DNA of 64,000 nt from Harmothoe impar. Lineage: Eukaryota > Annelida > Polychaeta > Phyllodocida > Polynoidae. The notes beneath the pieces are model-generated. The model had not been told where the DNA came from. It searched no databases and saw only the letters and a list, made by a program, of their open reading frames with translations. Position 1 is the first letter of the stretch. Each line of letters starts with the position of its first letter. The stretch is from assembly GCA_947462335.1 (NCBI GenBank), contig OX381715.1, positions 40,958,650 to 41,022,649 of the forward strand. The letters are read 5' to 3'. Below, one piece after another: positions 41,906-53,764 of this stretch. The translations under genes and the position numbers were made by a program.

Positions 41906-42442
41906 TACCCTTTCCAGCCGCACACCTGTGTACACAAAATATACCAAGTGCCCCCCCCCCCGGGGTTGGAACCCTTGAACAGAAACCAGAATGTATGCTA
42001 GGCAGTGTTAGGTCTTAGAGTCTCAACCAATCAGATTAAATTACTATATAAACACATTATTAATAATAACCTTTTTTTTTATCAGCACATCACAAGACAT
42101 AGTCCTTTGTTTTAGCAACAATTATCGGCCCCCATATAGCTCAACATATGTAAATACATATCCATTTTGTAACATGTTTTCCCTTAAAAATGTAAATCAA
42201 TAATGATGAAATTAAGTTCCTCAAAATTATGATTTTCATGATTCGCCCAATGATAAAAAACCCATACTGTTTCCGAGTTGCAATTTTGTGCTATTAAATA
42301 AGCCAAAGCTTAAAGCTGGTTTCATGGGTTGTCCCCCCCCCCCCGTCCAAAAATACCCAATTTACTTTCTACCTCTCTGTCCTCATAATCATATAATTAC
42401 AAATGCTGATTCCGGTCCTTGAACACCTTTATTTCGTCAGCT
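41906..42442. other. No gene recognised
   Basis: AT-rich flank of the tyrosine-recombinase element. Poly-C runs occur at about 41951 and 42336. Confidence 0.45.
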
Positions 42443-42555
42443 ATTATTTCTAGGAACCAGATAGCATAAATATCCAATTATTGCAATGTCTATTATAATT
42501 AATGACAAACAGTATATCTATGTTTGGGGTCTTAATTCATCGACCGGCTGGCTTG
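42443..42555 (-). repeat. Split direct repeat B2
   Basis: It shares 'taggaaccagatagcata' and 'gacaaacagtatatctatg' with 42705-42824 (B1). It forms the 3' end of the element on the minus strand. Confidence 0.85.
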
Positions 42556-42590
42556 GCCAGTCTTAATTACTACATTATTTATAAACATTT

Positions 42591-42709
42591 TTATACTACA
42601 AGCCGTCGTGTAGGAGCTGGAGCGTCCTTGGTTACCACCTAGCGCCCCCTGGGGTGCATTCCTGTTCCCGCCATAATACTGGCATTAACCCGTCAATCCT
42701 ACACATTAT
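42591..42709 (-). repeat. Split direct repeat A2
   Basis: It matches 47333-47449 (A1) over about 117 bp ('gcgtccttggttaccaccta', 'tgttcccgccataatactgg') with a handful of substitutions. It lies between B1 and B2. Confidence 0.9.
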
Positions 42710-42824
42710 TTTAGGAACCAGATAGCATAATCATATCCATTGATTGCAATGTCTATTATAATAAATGACAAACAGTATATCTATGTTTGGGGTCTTAATT
42801 CATCGACCGGCTGACTTGGCCAAC
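42705..42824 (-). repeat. Split direct repeat B1
   Basis: Near-copy of B2 (42443-42555), adjoining A2. It is the internal member of the B pair, next to the recombinase gene. Confidence 0.85.
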
Positions 42825-42910
42825 AAACCCCAATTAAGTCAGTCAGAGATGTGTGTTGCAGCCACTTCACTCATAGTGGCTGCCACTTGGATGTCTCGAG
42901 ATATCCTTTG

Positions 42911-43720
42911 CTACAGGGGCGATGCCAGATACACTTCATAGGCGTCACTTGACCAATCCCCCCTGTCCTGTATTTCTTGGGCTGTGGCCCCAGCCAACCA
43001 AATGAAGGTGGTACCCCCACGCCTCATGCTATGGGAGCTGAAGTCCTTGGGGTCCAGTCTAATGCATTCCACCAGGTACTTTATGCACCCATTGTTGGTG
43101 TCATAATCCAGCGGTACCGGTAGATGGGCAGGCGTGGATCCCGGTAGCATGAAGGCTGGATCATCCTCCTGGGCAGGCACTTCCTGGAAGTGACGTGCCA
43201 CGCAGTAGGCTGCACACAAGCGCTTATCTGGGGCAAATGATACGGGGATCTGTAGAACCTTTTCCTTTTTCTGGATTGTCTTTGATCGCTCCACTTCTAC
43301 TATCATTCCCCATGGGGTAAATATAAAGTTTCTTCAAAGTACAGCATCTGAGGCTGTCACATTTTGCTTGCGCAGCATAGCTCTAAATGCAGTTAGTATA
43401 GCCGCCCTCAGTGTTACATGTATCTGGGCGTCTGCCAGATTGTCAAAAATCTGCACCATATGTAGCGGCAAGATAGAAGCAGCTTATCTCACTTGCTCCC
43501 CCAGCGTCCTACTGTCCCCCGCCATAGACCTGCTGATCCCCACATCACCGTAATCCATGTGTGAGGCCCCCTCACCCTTCAGGTATTCAGACAAAGCCAT
43601 GACATAATTTCTTATTGATACCGTCCTAAGTGATCTGGTCATCCAGGTTACATACCACGCCACCTGGTAGGAGGGGCAGGGTACCGATAGTAGTTCAAAC
43701 TCCTCACAGAGCTTGTAGGA
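42911..43720 (-). pseudogene. Tyrosine recombinase of the PAT/Ngaro-like element
   Basis: The open C-terminal part (43306-42911) carries the catalytic signature FSSHSMRRGGTTF (H-x-x-R box) and GDWSSDAYEVYL (W plus nucleophile Tyr region). The same frame continues upstream to about 43720, with a core-binding-like segment (AWYVTWMTRSLRT, then YVMALSEYLK). It is interrupted by two in-frame stops (TGA 43334-43336, TAA 43484-43486). The enzyme would integrate circular cDNA. The stops make this copy non-functional unless recoded. Confidence 0.8.
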
Positions 43721-44318
43721 CTAGACCAGTGATACAGCCTGGCCTGTATTTCCAGGCAGCCTGTTAATTGAGGCTGCCCAGGCTGGTTTAGCAGGCCGGG
43801 AGTCTTTACAGGCAGGGTGTTTGTACAGGTTGTTCACACTCTCCCAGCACATCACCCTGGTACAGCAGGTTGGGGCTCAGGCTTTCACACCTTCTCCAAG
43901 CAGAGGCAACTGTTATGCCTGCTCTTATGGTTGTCCCATCAGATACAATACCAATTTAAACATGTAATTATTCAAAAATGCAGTGGACCAGGCACATACT
44001 GCATTCATAAGTTTGAGGGTGATGTACTGATCTATATCCTCTATATCAGTTTATTCTTAGCAAATATCACATAAAAATCGCAAATATGATTATGTAAAAG
44101 CTATAGTGAAAACACAGTCCTGCTAAAGATCAGCCCTGTATTCCAGGCTGAGTGACCTGTGAAAATGGGCTGGGTGTGTTATGCAGGCTGAACTGTAAGG
44201 CCAGGCAGTCTCCCACCTGTTTATCTGGGAGGATCTTGTTTTCAGCGATTCTGATGATATGTAGCATCTCTGGAGGGTGGTACACTACACCTTCAGTGCT
44301 TCCAGCTTGTCTGCAATA

Positions 44319-44930
44319 TCAATCATTGACAAATATATTATAGCAGCACATACTGTCTTTTGACATCCTTTCACAGATGTTGGAGACAGACTGGGGGATG
44401 TCCAGTCTGCTCAGGCTATCACACAACACATTGTCTTTGGTATTGATGTAGACTGTACTCAAATTGAAGTTATATTTTGCTGATATCCAGAATAACTCCC
44501 TGAGCCATTCCATTGAGAAGGGGTTCTTACTCCTACCCTTGCGGATTGCCCACATCACCTGAGTATTGTCTGTCACACAGCATATCTTAGAGTCAGCCCA
44601 GCTCTCCCCCCATCTCTCCGCCGCCTTTAAGATAGGGAATAGTTCCAACACGTTTATGTTGTCTTTTGCTATGGGGATGGTTCCTGTGTAATGGTGACCC
44701 AATTTTTCAGCCCACTCATCATCAGGGTCCCATGGACTTGCGACCCAGTCCCATGGACCCGCGACCCAGTCCACATTTGAGTAACTCCCATATCCCCACT
44801 GTACACCCCTATTGTCAGGGTATCAGGTTTCAAGATTTTTGCTGATCCATTGAACCTGCTAGCAAACCCCTGCCACCAGATTATATCCTCTCAGAATTCC
44901 TCTGTTAGATGTATGGACATATAGGGCCTA
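44319..44930 (-). pseudogene. RNase H region of the PAT/Ngaro-like element
   Basis: 44774-44319 encodes an RNase H fold typical of DIRS-order elements: NINVLELFPILKAAERW, CVTDNTQVMWAIRKG and NTKDNVLCDSLSRLD. The beginning of the domain (44930-44775) is in broken frame after the RT stop at 44934. It would normally be continuous with the RT ORF. Confidence 0.75.
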
Positions 44931-44933
44931 GTT

Positions 44934-46577
44934 TCAGATGCACACAGGTCGTAGATACGTCTGGTAAATGTACTCCCCCCCAATCACAGTGCTACAGTGG
45001 GCCAAAAGGCCTGCTAGTTCATCTAGCTCCTGTTTAGTTGCACTGTCCAGGTTGGCAAACCCATTCACCGTTGATTCTAGTTGGTCCAACTTGTCTTGAG
45101 GTAGCCTCAGACACATTTCCACTGAGTCTATTTCAATACGCAGGAATCTGGCACATTTTACTGGGTCCGTCAACTTTTTGAAGCTAATATCAAAGCCTAT
45201 GTGATGTAGAATTCTAATGAGCTTTCTTTGGTCTGCCCTACCCTGCTCCTGGGTATCTGAGACTATGCAGTAGTCGTCTAGGTAGTTGACACATTTCTCA
45301 ACCCCCTCCCTAGCTAACGTTCTTAACACAAAGTCAGATATCTTGCTAAAGCAGGAAGGGGCTGAGCTCAGTCCCATACACAGTCTGTTGTCCTGCAACC
45401 ACACCTTACCATCTCCAAAGTCCCATGACAAACCCTGTCTTAACCTGGACTCGGGATGGGTGTGTACAGCTCTATAAGCATCAGAAATATCAATGGTACA
45501 CATGTGTTCCCCTCCCGTCAACATGTCAGCGACATTGGCGACAGACTTGTATTTAAACTTGGAAGAAACCTCATCTACGAAGTTGTTGACACTCGTTACC
45601 TTCGGCCGGGAGCAGTCTACAATGCCCCGGATACCATCTGGTTTTGGGACACAACCCAATGCATGGGTACACACCATGGGTGCCTGCACTACTGTCACAC
45701 AGTCTTTTGATATTTCCTCCTTCAACTTTGTTGACATCAAGACGTAATTCTCACCTTTGGTCACTTCGCTGTAGTTTTCACATTTGTATGCGGAATCACA
45801 AGTCAGGTTGATCACTTTAAATCCATAGATGGCGCCTTCTACGACGCATTCCCACTCCGGTTCAGCCTCCACCCCTAACAGGGCTTTGCATACGATTCTA
45901 CACGGCTTTCGTTGAGTGCGAGAACCCCCCACACTAAATTCACAAGCACAAATTCCATTGTAACAATCGCGAAATATCTGAATTTCCCCGTCTTCTCCGC
46001 CATCTTGGCTGTTGTGGGCAAGCATACATAGAAGCTGGTCTCCTATTGGCTGGTTACCCACCACCCTTAGCCACTCACAGGCCTCTATACATCCTGTCAC
46101 GGCTTGATCCAGGTGGCGCCTTCCGTCTAGAGGCGCTGAAAGGGGCCGGTACTTTTCCCGCCACGCGTCGCGTTCCTGCCTCCCTGGCGGAATCCCCGGC
46201 TGGGGCCCCCTGCTGCGCGTCTCTCCGCTTTGGGGTGCTGAAGGGGAACCCCCCCCCCCCCCCGCTGCTCGCTGCGTCTCCCTTTTGTGGCGCGGCTGCG
46301 GCGTCCCCCTCCTGTGGCCTCTCACTGTGGCCCGCCGCGGTGGAAGGGGCACCCGCCTCATCCTATTTCTGTTTCGTAGAACACTTGGCAGCCCTGTGGT
46401 CTCCACCGCACTGCCTGCATACATGGGGGAACCTACACTGTTTTCCTTTAGTGCAGTCCTCCTAGTTCCATGTAATGCATGCGTTGTCGTACCCAGCGCG
46501 GGGGCCGGCTTGCGTGGCCCTGTGCTGCTGGATTTCTTTTTGGACGGTTTGGGGGTCGCAGAGGCCGGGTCTCCCAA
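44934..46577 (-). CDS. Reverse transcriptase ORF of the PAT/Ngaro-like element
   Basis: The ~547-codon open frame begins at a TTG, so its true start is uncertain. The N-terminal ~170 residues are basic and Pro/Gly-rich. RT motifs follow: GCVPKPDGIRGIVDCSRP, MCTIDISDAYRAVHTHP, LCMGLSSAPSCFSKISDFV and the catalytic VNYLDDYCIVSD. The frame is the same as that of the preceding gag-like ORF, separated only by one TAA (46581-46583). Readthrough to make Gag-Pol, or a single nonsense mutation, are both possible. The ORF stops before RNase H. Confidence 0.8.
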   Translation of the reverse strand: MGDPASATPKPSKKKSSSTGPRKPAPALGTTTHALHGTRRTALKENSVGSPMYAGSAVETTGLPSVLRNRNRMRRVPLPPRRATVRGHRRGTPQPRHKRETQRAAGGGGGSPSAPQSGETRSRGPQPGIPPGRQERDAWREKYRPLSAPLDGRRHLDQAVTGCIEACEWLRVVGNQPIGDQLLCMLAHNSQDGGEDGEIQIFRDCYNGICACEFSVGGSRTQRKPCRIVCKALLGVEAEPEWECVVEGAIYGFKVINLTCDSAYKCENYSEVTKGENYVLMSTKLKEEISKDCVTVVQAPMVCTHALGCVPKPDGIRGIVDCSRPKVTSVNNFVDEVSSKFKYKSVANVADMLTGGEHMCTIDISDAYRAVHTHPESRLRQGLSWDFGDGKVWLQDNRLCMGLSSAPSCFSKISDFVLRTLAREGVEKCVNYLDDYCIVSDTQEQGRADQRKLIRILHHIGFDISFKKLTDPVKCARFLRIEIDSVEMCLRLPQDKLDQLESTVNGFANLDSATKQELDELAGLLAHCSTVIGGEYIYQTYLRPVCI

Positions 46578-46580
46578 GTG

Positions 46581-47242
46581 TTAGCCAGCCAGCCAGTATT
46601 TGGCCATGGTGATCTTGCTGTCCCCCGGCCCAAACGCTGCCATACCCCACTTGTCGGCCTCCTCCCTAACCGCCATGTCGTATTCCACTGAGGCGTCAGG
46701 GGGGTATATACCCGGCATATGCATCAGACACATGTAACTCAGGTGCTGCAGGTAACCCTTCAGGGGGCCCCCCTCCTCCGAGTTAACTGCCCACTCCAGT
46801 GAAACAAACAAGAGTTCCTCGAAGCTAGCAGACAGTAAATCCTTCAGATTAGGAAGGTACTTAGCAATTGAGTACTTACTCTCTTTGTCAGTTACTGGCT
46901 GGCTGGGTGCCAGTCCCGGGCCAGGGCCGTGGGTCAGGGCCAGGGGGCGGCGGGGACTTCTGCTCCTCTTCGGGCCTACAAGTTCTCGTTCCTCTTTATG
47001 AGAGCCGTAATCCGTGCTTTCAGCTTGAGTTTCCTTCACTTAGTCTCCTCCAGCTCTAGCTCGGCGATCAGGTCCTGCTCCTCCTGGTCTGGAGGTGCCA
47101 TCTTGGCCTGATCTGACTTCCCTTCTTGTGTATTGCTACTCAGATTCGGGGTAGATCCAGATCTACCTATCCTCCTCCTCGTACACCCGTCTCCTATTGG
47201 AGCTCTGTGTGATTCAGCACATTTCCAGCACAATTGATCCAT
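46581..47242 (-). CDS. Gag-like ORF(s) of the PAT/Ngaro-like element
   Basis: Two overlapping minus-strand frames (47242-47036 and 47039-46581) probably form one gag-like protein split by a frameshift. The first has a C-x2-C segment (LCWKCAESH) near its start and an acidic Glu-rich end. The second has a basic KRSRSPRRP stretch and a helical region (PNLKDLLSASFEELLFVSLEW). A structural role is inferred from position before RT. An authentic two-ORF arrangement with a 4-nt overlap is the alternative. Confidence 0.5.
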
Positions 47243-47332
47243 CCGCAGATTAATCCTGATTCATAGAATCTACTCTAGACGGAACATAGCTCCATATAGG
47301 TCTTGCAGTGTCGGTGCCGGCTTGGGAAGTGT

Positions 47333-47449
47333 TTATAATACAAGCCGTTGTGTAGGGGCGGGAGCGTCCTTGGTTACCACCTAGCACCCCCTGGGGTGCA
47401 TTCCTGTTCCCGCCATAATACTGGCATTAACTCGTCAATCCTACACATA
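47333..47449 (-). repeat. Split direct repeat A1 (5' end of the PAT/Ngaro-like element)
   Basis: It matches A2 at 42591-42709 and lies upstream of the gag-like ORF on the minus strand. It marks the 5' terminus of the element. Confidence 0.9.
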
Positions 47450-48794
47450 AATCTCTGGCATCTTCAAATACCTCAGCCGAACATGTAGTTTCTCACATGT
47501 GGCTTATGGATGACTGTTGGAAAATGGCGGCGGTGTACACCCGGAATACATTAACATAACATAGTACTGAACCGTCAATCACCTCAATATTTGTTTTAGG
47601 CATTGACTATAGGTAGTAAATGAACTGTAAGACATCTCAAGGGATTTGGACATGATATTGAGATACCATGTACCTTGACGATAAAGCAATTAAATATAAT
47701 AAATACCATACCTGACCATATTTGTTGAAATAACATGTGAAGGGTGGATTTTAAAAGCAAAATAACTGTGGGATTGCAGGTTGTCTGGGAACATAACTTG
47801 TCCGACTGCTGAGCCCTTCTCTCAGACTCAATATGATATACGCAGTAACCTAAGAGTCAGACGAGTTTATGAATGAAAAATACCGGTACCCATGTAGAGG
47901 CACATGAATGGTGACAAATATTATTATTATTATATTATTACCAAATATCCAGACTTTTTCAAACATTTGGTCATAGCATTTGATCTAAAAATGGTATTTA
48001 CATTCTGTTTTCAGCATATAAATCGTTATGGGGTATTCCATCTATCTTTTTTTTTATATTTTCGATTTAGAATGAAAATCATGTTTCCATGGCAACCAAC
48101 ATGTGCAAAAACACCAATTTAGGCCCAAAAACGTTCTTTTCCATTCCATATATGGAATGTTTTCACAAAAGATGGAATCTTCTAACGTGGCCTATCATAC
48201 TCTACATAAAAACGAAGTATAGATACGTTTTTGCTATATTTTGGTCCGTTTTGGCTATATTGAGCCCCCTGGTGGCCAAAGTTGGTACTAAAAATCCGCC
48301 GCGGAGGGCCCTTTCCCTTTGTTGATCCACATTTGTCCGTCCTTAAAGGGTTAATCAAGAGAATGGTTAGAAGTGCGCTAAACATTGTATGACCTCTGTA
48401 TGACATTATAACGCTTGGATTTGAACCATGTGTGTACTGCTGGACATATTTTCCAGGCCAACACTTTTGTGATTGAGATAATTATGATTGAAGTTATTTG
48501 CTTCAATTATTTAATTCTGAAAGGATTGCGACACCTCGACTAGATGGAATTGATAACCCATGAATGAACCATTCAACTGAATCGGATATATCTAATACCC
48601 AAATGATTGCTAGACATATTTAAAGGTATAAAGCAGAATATGGTCAATTCTAATCTACCCACAATTTCTCTTAGTCACCGTGGATCATAGTACTAGATAA
48701 TGATAATATTATATTGACATTTGAAGATAGGGCACACTTAACTATGACTGCCCCTATTTTCAAATTTAAAATCATGCTGTCTTTAAGTACACAG
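47450..48794. other. No gene recognised
   Basis: AT-rich DNA. A lone 'ccttaaagggttaatc' edge at about 48342 matches the TTAA-edged repeats elsewhere in the window. 'ccatatatggaa' (48144-48155) is a short palindrome. Confidence 0.4.
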
Positions 48795-48915
48795 AGAAAA
48801 GTAAAGGAGTCACCATGACTCTGACAGCCAGAGTCGCAGTTTGTCTCCCATGTGAAACCTGTAGAGGAGAGTCGAACGAGTTTGACTCTGCGTTCCTGAA
48901 GAGTCAACAGCAGTT
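48795..48915. repeat. GACTC-rich dispersed repeat, copy 2 (inverted relative to copy 1)
   Basis: 'ctgtagaggagagtcgaac' and 'gactctgacagccagagtc' are complements of blocks in 36855-36975. Confidence 0.6.
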
Positions 48916-48939
48916 GACCCATCAAAAGAGGGGGGGGGG

Positions 48940-51282
48940 GTCAAAATCGAATACGTAAGTGCATGCAGGCCAAGTGGATTGTGTATTATATGGCAGGGTA
49001 GGATGGGGACAACAGGTGTATATAATTAGGGGACAGGCCAGGTGCGGCCTGTGAGAGGAGTGAGTAGGTGAAATTATTTCCCAACAGAGGTCAATAACAT
49101 GTTTTCATGTCCACCACTTCTCCTTATGTGAGAGGGCTAAGTTATATCTGCCTCACAATACATTCTGTAGACCATTGACCACATACATCAAATTAGATGC
49201 CAATATCATGAAGGTCTATGAAGTAGTAAGAATTGCCATATATTATATCTCAGACAGGTAGAGCCCAGTCTTATGGCTATTTCTCTTGCCCACAAATATA
49301 GTGACTAAGCTCTATACTGTTGATGATCTTGGAATGTATTGTTTAGTTATCATCACATTTAATTCACATAAGTTTTCTGTAAAAACTTTCCCGTTGACAT
49401 TCCTTAACTACAGATTTTAGACATAGTGGACCTTCCTATAAAGAATTGAACGTTATAGCATGTAACAAATGTCTGAAGTATTGATAGAGGCTCTGGCTAG
49501 TGGTTGCCACCGGTACCAAACTAGTGTTGGTTGCCCCATCAGGTGGTTTCATATGCAACTATTATCAGAGTCAAGACATTTTTATTTGACTCTTCATGGA
49601 GTGTCAAACTATTAATGGCTCTGCTATGGGAAGAATCAACTGCACTTGACTCTGCACTGAAGGTAGAGTCATCATTACTCTGCTACCAGAGGTGACTATG
49701 GTATTAGAGCCATGGCATGGCTCTTTTACCGATGATCGGATGATGGCGACACCTTTACTTCTCTCTGTGTAATATAGGGTTAAAAACTAGTGTTTTTTTT
49801 ACATTAAAAAGAAATATGAATCTTGGGGTATACAAAGCTACAAACCAGATTTCAACCCCCATTTTCCCGAAAATGATGGCCATAGGATTCATTATTATAC
49901 TCTATTATATATCAAATTTGAATCCTCATTGGTTTCGGCAGAATTATCAATCTTATGATATATATTAGAGTGCAGGATTTCGAGGTAATATTTATGTATT
50001 TATTGGTCACTCGTCAGAAAATTGATCAACCACTTTTTTGAAAAGTCAACCTTTCTTGCTGCATTGGACTATAGGAACCATCTAAGGCACTGCTTTTATG
50101 TGCTATGTCCTTGGTCGTCAATATGTATGAACGCTAACCCAAGGGATCTACTTGTAAGGGCTGCATTCATGCATCATACTGACTCTTCGAGAATGTATCA
50201 GTATGACCAGCAAGGGGCATACATGCATGCGCAGCCCTAGTGAGCATCTTCCCAGCACTGCATTCATTCATCATTGTGGTAAAGGGCACATTATATTAAG
50301 GTACTATGGGACCTTTAAATGACTTACCAGAATAGGTATTAGATATAAGTACACTCGCCACTCACAGATCACATTCACATCAGTGCATTTAAGTCGCATT
50401 AGTGCAATCAAAGGGTGTTATTGCTACACAGAGAAAATAAACAGTGTCTAAAGGTAATCCAATTGCCTCCAGAATGACTCCCCTCTCTAGGGGAGTCCAG
50501 GTCGCCCAGGTGAGCCTGGTTGACTTTCTTGCTGACCTAAGGGAGTTACCTGGGGGAGTCATATAACGTACCCTCATAGGCAACGTGGACTCCCTTTTGA
50601 CGCTGTTTCTGTGTAGTTGTTGAAGGCATTTATCATAAATACTCTCTATGTCAATGCCACTAACTATAGGTACTCTCGTTCACAAATCCTTCCGTGTGAG
50701 GCTCTGGTAACAACCACTTTGACCTTGAACTTGGATTTTGCTAGCTATCGAGCAAGTCGAGCCCATTTGCAATCGCCTTCACCAACAATTCTGCTGACAT
50801 ACTGTAGGTAGCCTGTGCCAGCCTCAGCAACAACTCAGAGGCTACCTTAGAAGCCTTTTTCGGCCTCATCAACGGTTGATACTCTCCCAGAGGGCCGTCA
50901 TGATGCTTGAACGCAGGTAGGCGAGTATACCTGCATTTTTGCATCATGACGACCAGGGGCTGAATACTCGATCCCTGCTCACCCATCATAAGGATGAATT
51001 CAACCTTAGTTCCGCAAAAGTGAGACAAGGTTACATTTTGGCTGTCTCCGTATGCCATGGAAATGCCAAAAGGAAGTCTTTTTTTCAGATAAATTACATG
51101 TATTTCAGAAGGAAAAGTATGATTCTAAGCTGAAAAGGGTACCTAGGACTTGTTACATCGCCAAGACATAATTCCTTGTTTTCATCTAGTTTGATGAAAG
51201 ATAGTATTTGATTATTCCTCTCAGTCATTGAAAACGGGTTAGAAATGTCAGCGTTTCCTAGAATAAGGGGTGTTTAAGTGCC
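48940..51282. other. No gene; scattered repeat fragments
   Basis: It holds a diverged GACTC repeat (49565-49720) and fragments of the GATGCATCATG family (50155-50300, about 50890-50960). A 'gggagtc/gactccc' palindromic patch is near 50475-50600. No supported coding sequence is seen. Confidence 0.45.
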
Positions 51283-51602
51283 CTGGAAGGCGTTTCACCG
51301 TATCATCCGGAGGGTCCGTGTGTTGTATTTTTGCATTTCTGTTCATTTTTGCATTTCTGCTCAAGGAGCCGTATGTTGAAAAAAAAGATATGGAGGGCCG
51401 TATTCAGATACGGCCAGCCGTATGTGCATACGGCTATAATTGCGTTTCAGCTCAACATACGGAGCACATAAATTCCGTATGTTTGGCGTATTTGGAACCC
51501 AGAATGCGGAGGGGTAGGGGGGGTGGTGGTATGTCAAAAATCACATAAAAATGGGTTACATGTAGGGCCGTATGTTGTAATTAGGGTCCGTATGTTGGTA
51601 GT

Positions 51603-51890
51603 GAAGGAAATGATGGTGGACATGAGGAGTTAGTAGTTTACGTGAGAAGATGGTAGAAGATGTGAGGAGTTGGTAGTTGACGTGAGGAGATGGTAGTTGA
51701 CGTGAGGAGATGGTAGAAGACGTGAGGAGTTGGTTGTTGACGTTAGGAGATGGTAGAAGACGTGAGGAGTTGGGAGTTGATGTGAGGAGATGATAGAAGA
51801 TGTGAGGAGATGGTAGAAGACATGAGGAGTCGGTAGTTGACGTGAGGAGATAGTAGTTGACCTGAGGAGATGGTAGAAGATGCAACAAGG
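51603..51890 (+). repeat. Minisatellite, unit about 18-20 bp in alternating types
   Basis: Units 'gatggtagaagacgtgagga' and 'gttggtagttgacgtgagga' alternate for about 15 copies. The interior of foldback element 1. Confidence 0.9.
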
Positions 51891-52280
51891 GACGAACCTG
51901 CGGAGTCACTAGATGCCACCCATTCTGTGCGTAATCTTAAACCGCCACTTCTGGCGTAATCGTATTCCTCCCCCCCCCCATACGATTACGGGTAATAAGA
52001 TTACGGGTTGAATGTGTATTTGTCATATTTGTATATGTGCAAGAAGGGAAAAAAAGAAAAGAAGAGCGGGGGTTGGGGGTATCCCGTGTTGCATTGGTGG
52101 TTACATGAAAGGGGTGTGGCCTGTTACCTCACCATTCAGTAGACACTCCCATGCCAGCATAGAGCCACACAGGGGATTCAGCTAATTGAAAGTAGCCTGT
52201 TGTTTATATTTACTATAATGCATGAAACAGCACTTTAAGGGCCGCATTCTACATTGTGCGGCCCTTAAAGGGTCCCCTGG

Positions 52281-52505
52281 CTATTTCCCCCCTTGCGTTC
52301 CCTGATCTCCCCTGATCGACTTCCCTGCCCATTTCCCGACTCCCCTGCCTATTCCCCGACCTCCACTGCCCATTCCCCAACCTCCATTCTCCATTCCCCG
52401 ACCCCCCCTCTCCATTTTCTGACCTCCCCTCTCCATTCCCCGACCTCCCCTCTCCATTCTCCGACCTCCCCTCTCCATTCTCCGACCTCACCTCTCCATT
52501 CCTTT
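52281..52505 (+). repeat. Pyrimidine-rich minisatellite
   Basis: Units based on 'cctcccctctccattccccga' (with small changes) are repeated about 13 times. There is strong strand asymmetry (C+T on plus). Confidence 0.85.
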
Positions 52506-53149
52506 ACACCCAAAAAATGCGGACCCTCTCTAGCCTACCTCCGTATGTCTAGATACATATTATGACGTCATAGAGGGAATTCCCTGGGGGTTTCCCGGAA
52601 TGTAGACTGGTTTTTGCACATTTTTCTAATTAAGACAGGTGACCATGTCCGTATCTTGAGAGGGCCGTATGTTGGGTGCTGTATGTTGTATTTTTTAAAT
52701 AAAAGATACGGATGGTATGCGGAGGGTGAAAAGAAACGAAAAAAGTAGATTTGATACATTTTGCCCGTATCTTTTCCGTATTTGAAGGCCGTATGTTGGG
52801 TATAACATCAACATACGGTGAAACGCCTTCCTGGAGGCCATTTCACCGCATCCTGAATAATATACTAACATACGGCCGCCAAATACGGCCCTTATACGGA
52901 CCTTTTTAAAAATAATCATTTTTCCATTTCTGGACCATTGCCATGTTGTGTCCGTATGTTTGAGCTATTTTTTTACATTTCCGTATGTGATATACGGCAC
53001 TCACCTGTCCCAATTGTGAAATTGTGCAAAAACCAGTCTACATTCCGGGGAACCCCTAGGGAATTCCCTCTGTGACGTCATAATATGTAGCAACATACGG
53101 AGGTAGGCTGGGGAGGGTATAAATAGGGTCCGTATGTTTGGGATTGTCA

Positions 53150-53470
53150 AAGAACAGACAGGAGAGGTCGGGCAAGAGACAGGGAAGGCACTTGGAATGT
53201 ACTAGAAGAGACAGGGGAGGTCGGGATGGGGACAGGGAAGGTGGGGAGGGCACTGGGAATTTTGGGGAAGAGACAGGGGAGGTCGGATTTGGGACAGGGA
53301 AGGTCGGGGAAAACACCAGGAATGTAGTAGAAGAGACAGGGGAGGTCGGGTAGGACACAGGGAAGGCGAGGAGAGCACTGGGAATGTTGGGGAAGAGACA
53401 GGGGGGGGGGTCGGATCTGGGACAGGGAAGGTCGAGAAAGACACTGGGAATGTAGTAGAAGGGAAAGTTC
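53150..53470. repeat. Purine-rich minisatellite arm
   Basis: Tandem units around 'agacaggggaggtcggg' of about 55-60 bp superunits. Inverted counterpart at 54060-54440. Confidence 0.85.
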
Positions 53471-53669
53471 AGCCATAAAACCTATAACCTATAGGCAGAG
53501 TCTTAGCTCCGTAGGGCCATTATTTACCAAGCTACAGAAAAAAAGACATTTTTTTGGTATAATTTCTATGAAACTCAATATTTTATTTTTTATTTATTTT
53601 TATTATTAAGGTAGTAATTGGACTTAACTTATCTATTTGTTAGAATAATTCTAGGGCCATTTTTTTTTT

Positions 53670-53672
<3 letters not shown>

Positions 53673-53762
<90 letters not shown>
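53673..53762. repeat. (TA)n microsatellite
   Basis: About 90 bp of nearly pure TA inside foldback element 2. Confidence 0.95.

Positions 53763-53764
<2 letters not shown>

Larger units (their letters stand above)
42443..47449 (-). mobile_element. Tyrosine-recombinase (PAT/Ngaro-like) retrotransposon with split direct repeats
   Basis: On the minus strand the order is A1 (47449-47333), gag-like ORF, RT, RNase H, tyrosine recombinase, B1 (42824-42705), A2 (42709-42591), B2 (42555-42443). The A1-ORFs-B1-A2-B2 arrangement is the split-direct-repeat architecture of PAT and Ngaro elements (DIRS order); DIRS1 itself has inverted ends. A1/A2 and B1/B2 are each close to identical over ~115 bp. Integration in this group uses the recombinase and leaves no target duplication. 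Coding regions carry a few stops and frameshifts, so this copy is recently dead or nearly so. Confidence 0.85.
51283..52833. mobile_element. Foldback-type element 1 with CATACGG motif array
   Basis: The left end 'tggaaggcgtttcaccgtat' is matched by an inverted right end 'atacggtgaaacgccttcc' (about 52813-52831). Subterminal regions on both sides are packed with ccgtatgt/acatacgg words. The interior holds two minisatellites (51603-51890 and 52281-52505). The first ~310 bp are repeated directly at 54753-55075. The right ~290 bp recurs inverted in 52831-53110. There is no transposase. The family is unassigned; the layout recalls foldback/Galileo-type elements, an analogy only. Confidence 0.6.

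Noticed and set aside
51556..51909. 117-codon minus-strand ORF rich in LLTSS
   Set aside because: Minisatellite translation.
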